Position numbers and translations under genes: made by a program. 7,355 nt of DNA from NCBI GenBank assembly GCA_945874815.1, contig CAMCIE010000067.1, positions 1 through 7,355 on the forward strand, written 5' to 3'. Below the pieces are notes generated by a model. The model ran no database searches. It saw only the letters and a list, made by a program, of their open reading frames with translations, and was not told where the DNA came from. Positions 1 through 5,503 of the stretch are shown in pieces. Positions within the stretch are counted from its first letter, which is position 1; each line of letters starts with the position of its first letter. Source of the stretch: an uncultured Bacteroidales bacterium (GTDB taxonomy: Bacteria > Bacteroidota > Bacteroidia > Bacteroidales > UBA932).

Positions 1-108
1 TTGTTCGAATTCATTTACCAACTCTGCATGGGTCATTTCAGAGTTATTGAAATTACTTTCATCTACATCTGATGGCATTTCAACATCAGGAATAAACTCT
101 TCACTCAT
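1..108 (-). CDS. N-terminal fragment of an unidentified acidic protein
   Basis: A minus-strand reading frame opens with ATG at 108 and runs off the window at base 1, showing 36 residues. The visible part starts MSEEFIPDVEMPSD and is strongly acidic and hydrophilic, with no signal peptide or membrane segment, so it looks like the disordered N-terminus of a cytoplasmic protein. A minus-strand TAnnTTTG box lies about 35 bases upstream of the ATG, which supports both the start and the reality of the gene. It is divergent from trmD. Some Bacteroidota DUF349 proteins begin with similar acidic tails, but that is only a guess and 36 residues cannot settle it. Confidence 0.6.
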   Translation of the reverse strand, partial: MSEEFIPDVEMPSDVDESNFNNSEMTHAELVNEFEQ

Positions 109-142
109 ATAATTTTGTTTATATTGATAATAATACAAGCCG

Positions 143-174
143 CAAATATATCATTTTTTTGGTAAAACTGAAAC
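143..174 (-). promoter_or_regulatory. Promoter of the minus-strand gene ending at 1
   Basis: Read on the minus strand, bases 150-143 are TATATTTG, a perfect match to the Bacteroidota -7 element TAnnTTTG. The upstream box is weak: TTTC at 174-171, 20 bases away. Transcription would begin near 136, giving a leader of about 28 bases before the ATG at 108. It lies back to back with the trmD promoter, and the two overlap in 158-174. Confidence 0.5.
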
Positions 175-190
175 GAATTGACTAATTTTG
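158..190 (+). promoter_or_regulatory. trmD promoter
   Basis: TTTG at 158-161, a 21-base spacer, and TAATTTTG at 183-190 match the Bacteroidota -33/-7 consensus. The predicted start of transcription is near 197, giving a leader of about 18 bases. The possible TTG start codon at 188-190 is part of the -7 box, so it cannot be in the mRNA. This decides the trmD start in favour of ATG 215. Confidence 0.65.
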
Positions 191-214
191 CAATCAGTTT
201 TAATCAAGCATCTG

Positions 215-898
215 ATGAGAATAGATATCATTACAGTCGTCCCTGAACTGCTGGAAAGCCCTCTGAGCCACTCTATCGTGGGAAGGGCCATAAAAAAGGG
301 ACTCGTGGAAATACATGTTCACAATCTCAGAATATACGGGAAAGGCCCGAGGCTGCAGGTCGATGACTACAGCTATGGCGGGGATGCAGGCATGGTCCTG
401 ATGCCTGAACCGCTGTTCAATATGATAATGGAGCTGAAAAATGAAAGGGAATATGATGAAGTAATCTATCTTTCACCTGACGGCGAGATTCTCAATCAGA
501 ACATATCCAACGAATTGTCACTCAAAGAGAATATCATCTTGCTCTGCGGCCACTACAAGGGCATAGACCACCGCATCCGCGAACACCTCGTCACAAGGGA
601 AATTTCCGTCGGCGACTACGTCCTCAGCGGCGGCGAACTGCCTGCTGCCATCCTTGCGGATTCCATCATCAGGCTCATCCCCGGTGCCCTCACGGATGAA
701 ACTTCGGCACTGAGCGACTGTTTCCAGGACGGACTGCTCTCCGCACCGATTTACACCCGCCCGGCGGAGTTCAACGGCTGGAAAGTTCCGGATGTCCTGC
801 TCAGCGGGAACCCTAAGCTCATCCGCCAATGGCAGGATGAGCAGGCTTTGGAAAGAACAAGGAAACTGAGACCAAATTTGCTGGATGACTCCGAATAG
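215..898 (+). CDS. trmD: tRNA (guanine-N1-)-methyltransferase TrmD
   Basis: TrmD transfers a methyl group from S-adenosylmethionine to N1 of G37 in tRNAs with G at position 36, which prevents +1 frameshifting; it is a cytoplasmic homodimer. The 227-residue product has the expected landmarks of the SPOUT trefoil-knot fold: the N-terminal [11 protein letters not shown], the GGDAGM loop at 55-60 (GGGxGM in E. coli; GGxAGM variants are usual in Bacteroidota), CGHYKGID at 111-118, [13 protein letters not shown] at 131-143, and FQDGLL with the likely catalytic Asp172, followed by YTRP at 180-183. The C-terminal helical tail is shorter than in E. coli (about 255 residues), within the normal family range. 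I chose ATG 215 because an upstream in-frame TTG at 188 lies inside the promoter and would add nine residues not seen in the family. The gene stands alone, without rpsP, rimM or rplS next to it. GC content is visibly higher after about base 540, across the conserved core. Confidence 0.97.
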   Translation: MRIDIITVVPELLESPLSHSIVGRAIKKGLVEIHVHNLRIYGKGPRLQVDDYSYGGDAGMVLMPEPLFNMIMELKNEREYDEVIYLSPDGEILNQNISNELSLKENIILLCGHYKGIDHRIREHLVTREISVGDYVLSGGELPAAILADSIIRLIPGALTDETSALSDCFQDGLLSAPIYTRPAEFNGWKVPDVLLSGNPKLIRQWQDEQALERTRKLRPNLLDDSE

Positions 899-899
899 A

Positions 900-918
900 C
901 TATCGAAAATTTCGATAG
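900..918 (+). repeat. Perfect inverted repeat just after trmD
   Basis: CTATCGAAA (900-908) and TTTCGATAG (910-918) are perfect complements around one base, starting two bases after the trmD stop codon. As RNA it would form a short hairpin of about seven pairs. There is no immediate T-run; the first one is at 931-936. It could be a weak terminator, a 3'-end stabiliser or a protein-binding palindrome. CTATCG recurs at 922-927. Confidence 0.45.
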
Positions 919-972
919 CAACTATCGTTCATAACATTTTTTAAATATTTTTAAAATCATCTGCCATTTTTT

Positions 973-997
973 AAGCCCGGATAACCTTCTGGCTTTT
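973..997 (+). terminator. Possible weak trmD terminator
   Basis: AAGCC (973-977) can pair with GGCTT (991-995), followed by TT and then A/T-rich sequence. The stem is only five pairs with a 13-base loop, so the call is weak. It is listed because it is the only stem followed by T residues between trmD and the next promoter at 1022. Confidence 0.22.
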
Positions 998-1021
998 AAA
1001 TTTAAATTGAAACGATTTTTA

Positions 1022-1052
1022 TTTGAATATATGATAATAATATCTATATTTG
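1022..1052 (+). promoter_or_regulatory. Consensus promoter of an orphan small RNA
   Basis: TTTG at 1022-1025, exactly 19 bases, then TATATTTG at 1045-1052 is a perfect Bacteroidota housekeeping promoter. An A/T-rich tract lies directly upstream. Transcription should start near 1059, but no plus-strand protein gene follows: rel/spoT is convergent and a strong terminator comes after about 90 bases. Confidence 0.7.
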
Positions 1053-1058
1053 CATCCG

Positions 1059-1176
1059 ACATATAAATGAATATGTCATTCAGACGTTTCTAACCACTAA
1101 TAATTAATCATCCCAAAAGGGAATACACTACACTACTAACTAACCGAAAAATCCCGCAGTGATGCGGGATTTTTTT
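1059..1176 (+). ncRNA. Candidate small RNA or orphan attenuator-like leader, about 118 nt
   Basis: The boundaries come from the promoter at 1022-1052 and the strong intrinsic terminator at 1147-1176. The predicted 5' end falls at the base of a perfect 7-bp hairpin, GACATAT (1058-1064) with ATATGTC (1071-1077). A small TCCC/GGGA hairpin sits at 1111-1122. It is followed by a stretch without G (about 1122-1144, rich in ACTAC), then the terminator stem. The single-stranded G-free stretch would suit base pairing with targets. An eight-codon frame, ATG 1067 to TAA 1093 (MNMSFRRF), lies in the 5' part; it could be a leader peptide, but no operon follows on this strand. I do not recognise an Rfam family. 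The 3' end overlaps that of the convergent rel/spoT mRNA by roughly 30 nt. Confidence 0.55.
1147..1176. terminator. Strong bidirectional intrinsic terminator
   Basis: AAAAATCCCGCA (1147-1158), loop GTGA (1159-1162), then TGCGGGATTTTT (1163-1174) with the T-run continuing to 1176. The stem is perfect and is flanked by A and T runs, so it should work in both directions. It ends the plus-strand small RNA and the minus-strand rel/spoT operon. The rel/spoT stop codon (1177-1175) lies inside the A/T flank of the stem. Confidence 0.9.
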
Positions 1177-3034
1177 ATAGATTCTGTTTGACTTCCTCGA
1201 CGCCGTCAATGGCGGAGATTGCAGATATCAACTCTCTGAGTTCCAATGCAGAATGCACCGCGAAATCAATTGTGCAATAGGCAATTTCATCCTTGTTGGA
1301 AGAGCTCATCGAAGCCATTGACAATTTGTGGTCTTCGGTTATGCAGTCGATTATGTCACGCAGAAGATGGTATCTGTCTATTCCCACTATTTCAATCTGG
1401 ACAGGATAAAGAATGGTTGGATCCGGAAGGAAATCATCCACTGCAACGATGGTATTTCCCTTTTCAGAAGCAATCCTGATGGCATCCGGACAATTTCTTC
1501 TATGGACAGTTATGACATTTTCCGAGTCCTGGAAACCGATAATTTCACTTCCCGGCATAGGATGACAGTTCGGGCAAAGGGAATATTTCGGTTTCGGCTG
1601 ATACTTCAGAAAGTATTTTATCTGTTTCTTGGCCTTGTAAGATACCACGAAATCGAGCCAGTCTGCGTGCGGATGAATGTGTTCGGAAGTGCCTATTTCC
1701 ACGCAGTCTCCCCTTTTCAGGACGGTCTTGACTGAAGACAGCTGGCCGTTAATGCGGGCATATTGGGCATGGTTTCCTGTATTTGTATTGATATTGTATG
1801 CAAAATCCAGGGCTGTGGCTCCTTTCGGCAAGGTCACCGGCCTGGTACTCTTCGGTGTATAGACGACAACATCTTCATTGAAGAAAGAAGCCTTGATTCC
1901 AGGCATCAGTGATTCCGGGTCTTCGGCAAGCTCATTCAGCACTTCGGTAAAACGGCGGAGCCACTGTTCCTGGTTCTCGACGATGCATCCGAAATAAGAC
2001 TGCTCCCTCATGTTGAATGAGCCGATATGGAACTCCTCAATCCCACCATACGGGTTGTGAAGGCGGAAATGCACTGAACGGTATCCATTGGCCTTAGGCT
2101 GGGCCATATAGTTCACGAAACTGCCTGTCTGCTCCCGGTATGCCGATGAGAGGAGGTTATATATCTTGATGACCATGTCCTGTTCCTTGGTTTGTTCATC
2201 CGGAACAATCCTCAATTCATCAGGATCAAAAGCAGCCCTGATATAATGTTTGAAAGGTACATGATAGAAATCGCAGCTGAGTTCCTGCATCTCACGCCAA
2301 ACGCTGTACGGCTTGCGGTATCTGATATCCCAGCTTACAATGTCGCCGAACTTGACAGCAATCGTTTTCCTGGCTGCTTCCATGAACGATTCCACGCTTT
2401 CCTTGGTGCGCTGTTTGTCCTCTTCAAGAGCCTTGGCGATGAATTCATATTCCTGTGGATTGAGGAAGCGGAAAGCCAGGTTTTCAAGTTCTGACTTCAC
2501 CTTGTACAGACCGAGCCTTCCTGCGAGCGGAGCAAAAAAGAACTGGGTTTCGGATGCAATCTTCCACTGTTTGGTAGGACGCATGGACTCAAGTGTCCTC
2601 ATATTGTTCAAGCGGTCGGAGAGTTTCAGCATAAGGACCCGGACATCCCCTTTCACTGAACCGAGGATATGCTGGAAATTGTCCACCTGGGCTTTGTTCG
2701 GTTTTGTGACTGCACCCACAAGAAAAGCGACATCCTTTCCGAAGAGTTCCTCAATATCCTCTATAGTATAAGGTGTATCTTCCACGACATCATGAAGCAA
2801 AGCTGCAGCTATCACTGCCGCATCTTTCTGTCTCATTTCCCTGGCAACTATCAGTGCGACGGCCAATGGATGGAGGATATATGGAAGTCCGCTCTTGCGG
2901 GTCTGACAGGCATGGGCTTTACGGGCAAGGAGGAATGCCTGCTCTACAAGCATTTTTTCTTCTTGGTTAAAAGATTCAGGCAAGGCGCAAACAAGCTGCT
3001 GGTATGCGTCTTCAATCATTTCTTCATAAGTCAT
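1175..3034 (-). CDS. RelA/SpoT-family (p)ppGpp enzyme, probably hydrolase-biased
   Basis: This family makes and destroys the alarmone (p)ppGpp. Domains in order (numbering from ATG 3034, 619 residues) are HD hydrolase about 30-195, synthetase about 215-345, TGS about 387-448, a zinc-finger-like segment with C487, C490, H511 and C515, and ACT about 540-619. Hydrolase residues are all present: R46 in RKSG, H55, HDxxED at 81-86, D140 and N144. The synthetase keeps a divergent G-loop (RYRKPYSVW), PKANGYRSVH and the catalytic-site Glu334, but the position of the catalytic Asp of Rel (D264 in Streptococcus Rel) is Phe261. The usual VEVQIRT motif reads EEFHIGS. Only about 40 residues separate TGS from the zinc finger, against about 115 normally, which explains the short length (usual length about 740). 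ATG 3034 is preferred to GTG 3043 because it follows the upstream stop by one base (TAATATG). Co-transcribed with the gene ending at 3036. The symbol is left open: it is SpoT-like in activity, but orthology is unclear. Confidence 0.92.
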   Translation of the reverse strand: MTYEEMIEDAYQQLVCALPESFNQEEKMLVEQAFLLARKAHACQTRKSGLPYILHPLAVALIVAREMRQKDAAVIAAALLHDVVEDTPYTIEDIEELFGKDVAFLVGAVTKPNKAQVDNFQHILGSVKGDVRVLMLKLSDRLNNMRTLESMRPTKQWKIASETQFFFAPLAGRLGLYKVKSELENLAFRFLNPQEYEFIAKALEEDKQRTKESVESFMEAARKTIAVKFGDIVSWDIRYRKPYSVWREMQELSCDFYHVPFKHYIRAAFDPDELRIVPDEQTKEQDMVIKIYNLLSSAYREQTGSFVNYMAQPKANGYRSVHFRLHNPYGGIEEFHIGSFNMREQSYFGCIVENQEQWLRRFTEVLNELAEDPESLMPGIKASFFNEDVVVYTPKSTRPVTLPKGATALDFAYNINTNTGNHAQYARINGQLSSVKTVLKRGDCVEIGTSEHIHPHADWLDFVVSYKAKKQIKYFLKYQPKPKYSLCPNCHPMPGSEIIGFQDSENVITVHRRNCPDAIRIASEKGNTIVAVDDFLPDPTILYPVQIEIVGIDRYHLLRDIIDCITEDHKLSMASMSSSNKDEIAYCTIDFAVHSALELRELISAISAIDGVEEVKQNL

Positions 3035-3035
3035 A

Positions 3036-4301
3036 TTATTCACTTCTGTTGTTTGTCAATCTTCTGGCTGCATTTTCAAGCGATTCTGTAGGTTCTATGA
3101 TATTGTAATCCTTCCAGAAATCGCTGCTCCAGTATTCCATGAGCATATCATTGAAAATCAGATTCCTTTTCATTGTTTCATCCGGGCGGATTTCTTTCAG
3201 GGTCGCCGCATCCCTGTCCACGGTCACCATCTCCGAACTCGTAGTGTAAACTGAGTGGAACAAACGTTTCTTCCAGTCACATCTGAACTTCATGGTACTG
3301 CGGATATAGTTCAGTACATAAGCATCTTCATGAGGACGGTATGCTACGACAAAATCCAGAGCCAATGGTTTGAAATTCAAGCCGACAGGCTTCTTCCTAA
3401 GTATTGAATATATCGCTTTGTCAATATCGGACAGATCCATCGAGAATTCTGCCCTTGTTATAGCCAGGGATTCGCAGTCAATGAACAGTCTTCCTATGTA
3501 GAGCGGCTGGCTCAATTCTGCTTCAGGGGTGAATGATATGACAAATTGCTGCCTGTCATCTATGGTGACAGTGCCTTCCTGCGAGAATTTGTAATAATCC
3601 ATATCATCCACTGTGAAGAGCACATCCGGATTCTTGACCACGTCCATGCTCAAGGCCAGGGCAGGACCGCCTGACACCTTGACCGACAATGTATCTCTCT
3701 TTCTGGTACTGAGTACGCTGCGTGTCTTGTTGAGTCTGATTTTGTCGCGCATTGTCGTCCGGCTGCGATAAGGAGTCTTGTACACATCCATCATGGCTTC
3801 CGATATGCTCGTATATCTATGTCCCTTCTGCAAGGTCTCGCGATAGAACATTGACAGCATATCCTGTGAGGCCGGATAATTCTCGCCGATCCGCCATAGA
3901 GCCCCGGCAACGATTTCCCGGGCATCCCCGGCATAGACAATTGATTCATGAAGGTGTCCCGTGACAGGCAGGATGCGGACTGTCACATCCGAACGGGTCA
4001 GATGTGAAACCGGAATCGCAGTGTTAAGATAACCTAAATGTGACAGATTGAGACTTGAAGACTCATATTCTGCAGGAATCTTCAGGACGAAAACACCTTC
4101 TGCATTGGTCACCGTACCAATCGAGGTACCTTGAAGTGATACACTTACATTTTCCAATGGACTGTCAGTCAGAAAATCCCGCACAATTCCGCGTGCGGAC
4201 ACAATCTGTACCTGTCCTTTGCCGTCCTGCGCTGCTGATTGAAGGATGAAAGCGAACAGGCAAAAGAGCAATGCCGGGATGTATGAAGCTGTCTTTTTCA
4301 T
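3036..4301 (-). CDS. Secreted CarboxypepD_reg-like domain protein
   Basis: The 421-residue product has a clear signal peptide (MKKT, hydrophobic stretch 8-20, likely cleavage around 23-25 at SAAQ), so it is exported to the periplasm or outer membrane. Residues about 37-111 form a carboxypeptidase-regulatory-like beta-sandwich (GIVRDFLTDSPLENVSVSLQ, then GTVTNAEGVF and LSHLGY). This is the same module found at the N-terminus of SusC-type transporters and DUF5686 proteins, but no TonB-dependent barrel follows. The segment 135-178 (ALWRIGENYP, FYRET, SEAMMDVYK) resembles the linker found after this module in Bacteroidota surface proteins. Residues about 268-345 (LYIGRLFIDCESLAITRAEF) resemble a LolA-like sheet. 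The substrate or partner is unknown. It is first in a two-gene operon with the RelA/SpoT gene and is divergent from the beta-barrel gene at 4396, which may share its envelope role. The only good start is ATG 4301, required for the signal peptide. Confidence 0.85.
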   Translation of the reverse strand: MKKTASYIPALLFCLFAFILQSAAQDGKGQVQIVSARGIVRDFLTDSPLENVSVSLQGTSIGTVTNAEGVFVLKIPAEYESSSLNLSHLGYLNTAIPVSHLTRSDVTVRILPVTGHLHESIVYAGDAREIVAGALWRIGENYPASQDMLSMFYRETLQKGHRYTSISEAMMDVYKTPYRSRTTMRDKIRLNKTRSVLSTRKRDTLSVKVSGGPALALSMDVVKNPDVLFTVDDMDYYKFSQEGTVTIDDRQQFVISFTPEAELSQPLYIGRLFIDCESLAITRAEFSMDLSDIDKAIYSILRKKPVGLNFKPLALDFVVAYRPHEDAYVLNYIRSTMKFRCDWKKRLFHSVYTTSSEMVTVDRDAATLKEIRPDETMKRNLIFNDMLMEYWSSDFWKDYNIIEPTESLENAARRLTNNRSE

Positions 4302-4308
4302 AGACTTG

Positions 4309-4316
4309 CAAACTTA
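4309..4316 (-). promoter_or_regulatory. -7 box placing transcription almost at the ATG
   Basis: Minus-strand TAAGTTTG at 4316-4309 fits TAnnTTTG and ends only seven bases before the ATG at 4301. With usual spacing, transcription begins at about 4302, so the mRNA would be leaderless or nearly so. No good -33 TTTG is visible 19-21 bases upstream (the sequence there is TTCT/ATTC), so the call rests on one box. Confidence 0.4.
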
Positions 4317-4341
4317 ACGAAAATCTTCCGTAAATAGAATA

Positions 4342-4370
4342 GTTGAATCTAATATATTTATCTAAATTTG
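4342..4370 (+). promoter_or_regulatory. Promoter of the beta-barrel gene
   Basis: TAAATTTG at 4363-4370 matches the -7 consensus. GTTG at 4342-4345 is the best upstream box, with a slightly short 17-base spacer. Predicted transcription starts near 4377, giving a leader of about 19 bases. It is divergent from the -7 box at 4316-4309; the two promoters share the 94-base region 4302-4395, so a single regulator could act on both. Confidence 0.5.
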
Positions 4371-4395
4371 CATCAGATAACTTAACCTGAAGATA

Positions 4396-5250
4396 ATGAA
4401 GAAACAAATCATTCTTTCCATATTGCTGCTTGCCCTGGGAGGAGTCATCAGCTTTGCACAGGTCGATCCTGAGCCTCCCATAAACACTTCCTATTATGGT
4501 CCAAACGCATTCCCTGTTCCGGAAATTGGCTTCGGCAGGACATCCGCCGACATCAAATTCGAGATAGGTGCAGCAATGGCGGGCCATCAGAAATACAGCC
4601 TCAAAGATGACATCACCGGCAATATATATTTCAACATCAAGTTGCCTCTTTTCACTGAAAGGGCCAATTTATGTATTTGGGGAGAGGCACTGGACGCTTA
4701 CAGATGCTCTGAGACCGCCAATCAGTACAGAGGTGTGTCCGGTCCGAGCCGCGGAGCAAGATTCGGTGAGGTATTCGTATCGACAGACATCATGATTCTT
4801 CGTCAGGAGAAACATCAGGTCAGCATGACTTTACGCAGCGCACTGAAATCTGCCAATGGAGATGATGAATATCGGCGCTATTACGACTCTCCGGGTTATT
4901 TTTTCGATCTTACTTTGGGAAGAGAATTCACGTTCAGGGAAGATTTGAGCCTGAATCTTGCGGTAAGCACCGGCTTCCTGTGCTGGCAGTGCAAGATGTT
5001 TTCCCAGAACGATGCCGTAATGTATGGCATAGCAGCGGCATTCAGGGCGAACTGTTTCACTTTGAGCGCACATTTTGGAGGTTATACGGGATGGCGCAAC
5101 GACGGTGACTCCCCTATCTCAATCAGAACCGAGGCGGCATTCAATATCAAGGCTTTCGACATAAGGCTGAAATATCAGGAAGGCCTGAATGACTGGCCTT
5201 ATCGTCAGGTTTCACTGGGGGTGGCTTATAGTTTTCCTGTTTTGAGATAA
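4396..5250 (+). CDS. Hypothetical outer-membrane beta-barrel protein
   Basis: The 284-residue product starts with a signal peptide (MKKQII, hydrophobic core to about residue 20, likely cleavage after SFA at 19-21). It continues with YYGPNAFPVPEI at 33-44, a stretch I associate with uncharacterised Bacteroidota proteins. The rest alternates polar and hydrophobic residues with frequent aromatic ends of strands (for example IYFNIKLPLF, FFDLTLGREF, FDIRLKY). It closes with a strand ending in YSFPVLR, as expected for an 8-12-strand outer-membrane barrel. Four segments around 52-95, 124-150, 168-195 and 208-284 look like strand pairs. A CWQC motif lies at 196-199, with further Cys at 93, 104 and 220; CxxC is unusual for a barrel. 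No function can be assigned. It is monocistronic and divergent from the secreted protein at 4301, with its own promoter. Confidence 0.8.
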   Translation: MKKQIILSILLLALGGVISFAQVDPEPPINTSYYGPNAFPVPEIGFGRTSADIKFEIGAAMAGHQKYSLKDDITGNIYFNIKLPLFTERANLCIWGEALDAYRCSETANQYRGVSGPSRGARFGEVFVSTDIMILRQEKHQVSMTLRSALKSANGDDEYRRYYDSPGYFFDLTLGREFTFREDLSLNLAVSTGFLCWQCKMFSQNDAVMYGIAAAFRANCFTLSAHFGGYTGWRNDGDSPISIRTEAAFNIKAFDIRLKYQEGLNDWPYRQVSLGVAYSFPVLR

Positions 5251-5285
5251 AGATCTCTCCATTAGCTGCGCTCAGTCGAGATGAC
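5251..5285. repeat. Degenerate palindromic interspersed element
   Basis: Directly after the barrel gene stop, AGATCTCTCC is followed by AGCTGCGCT and GTCGAGATGAC. The outer ends ATCTC (5253-5257) and GAGAT (5278-5282) are complementary. The text closely resembles the short 'GATCTCTCCACTGCGCT...GTCGAGATGACA' elements scattered between genes in many Bacteroidota genomes. As RNA it could act as a weak 3' hairpin for the upstream gene. The family resemblance is from memory; copy number in this genome is not visible here. Confidence 0.45.
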
Positions 5286-5335
5286 AATTATTCAAGTACT
5301 TTAATATTTGCAGGTTCATTATATTTACAGAAAAT

Positions 5336-5366
5336 TTTGCCGGAGGCAATATATTGTTTAATTTTG
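5336..5366 (+). promoter_or_regulatory. Promoter of the transporter-queC operon
   Basis: TTTG at 5336-5339, exactly 19 bases, and TAATTTTG at 5359-5366 is a full consensus match. Transcription should start near 5373, giving a leader of about 165 bases that contains the GC-rich repeats and the preQ1-type aptamer. Both boxes sit at the same place in two related repeat copies (TTTTGCCGG at 5335 and TTTTGCCGC at 5362). Confidence 0.65.
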
Positions 5367-5481
5367 CCGCCCGGATGGCATATTGTCGCCCGGATGGATT
5401 GGCAAATCACTGCCCGGATGGATTGGCGAAGTGCCGCCCGAAGGGATTGCGACTTGCCGCCCGAAGGAATCGGCAAGTTGA
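5366..5481 (+). repeat. Array of about five degenerate GC-rich tandem repeats in the leader
   Basis: Units begin at about 5366, 5385, 5409, 5433 and 5456; their CCC cores are spaced 19, 24, 24 and 23 bases. Units 1-3 share CCCGGATGG(ATTGGC). Units 4-5 share GCCGCCCGAAGG. A shortened relative (TTTTGCCGGAGGCAATA) lies just upstream at 5335. Most units can fold on themselves through GCC...GGC; the last is strong, with CGACTTGCC (5450-5458) pairing to GGCAAGTTG (5472-5480). AAGT/ACTT segments at 5429-5432, 5452-5455 and 5475-5478 allow alternative pairings between neighbours. A further hairpin, CCGGC-GAAT-GCCGG, follows at 5491-5504. The array lies in the predicted untranslated leader and no plus-strand frame uses it. 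Its role is unknown. Confidence 0.75.
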
Positions 5482-5503
5482 CGTGTTGAACCGGCGAATG
5501 CCG

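Noticed and set aside
188..214. TTG 188 as the trmD start
   Set aside because: It lies within the -7 promoter element and would add residues not found in TrmD proteins; ATG 215 gives the family N-terminus.
518..829. Minus-strand frame of 103 codons opposite the GC-rich half of trmD
   Set aside because: It is the shadow of conserved TrmD codons, with no promoter box and no start context.
540..830. Recombinant 3' half of trmD, suggested by higher GC
   Set aside because: The GC-rich part coincides with the most conserved region of the protein and the frame is intact; composition alone is not enough.
2313..2771. Plus-strand frame of 152 codons inside rel/spoT
   Set aside because: It is antisense to the conserved HD domain, low in complexity (Ser-rich) and has no promoter.
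3035..3043. GTG 3043 as the rel/spoT start, with an 8-base overlap of the upstream gene
   Set aside because: The ATG three codons later sits one base after the upstream stop, the same arrangement as at queC. GTG cannot be excluded.
5303..5310. AATATTTG as a second promoter for the transporter operon
   Set aside because: The first base of the -7 box is wrong and no TTTG lies 19-21 bases upstream; the 5336-5366 promoter is far better.
5366..5481. CRISPR array
   Set aside because: Units are directly adjacent without unique spacers, are imperfect and only 19-24 bases long, and no cas gene is present.
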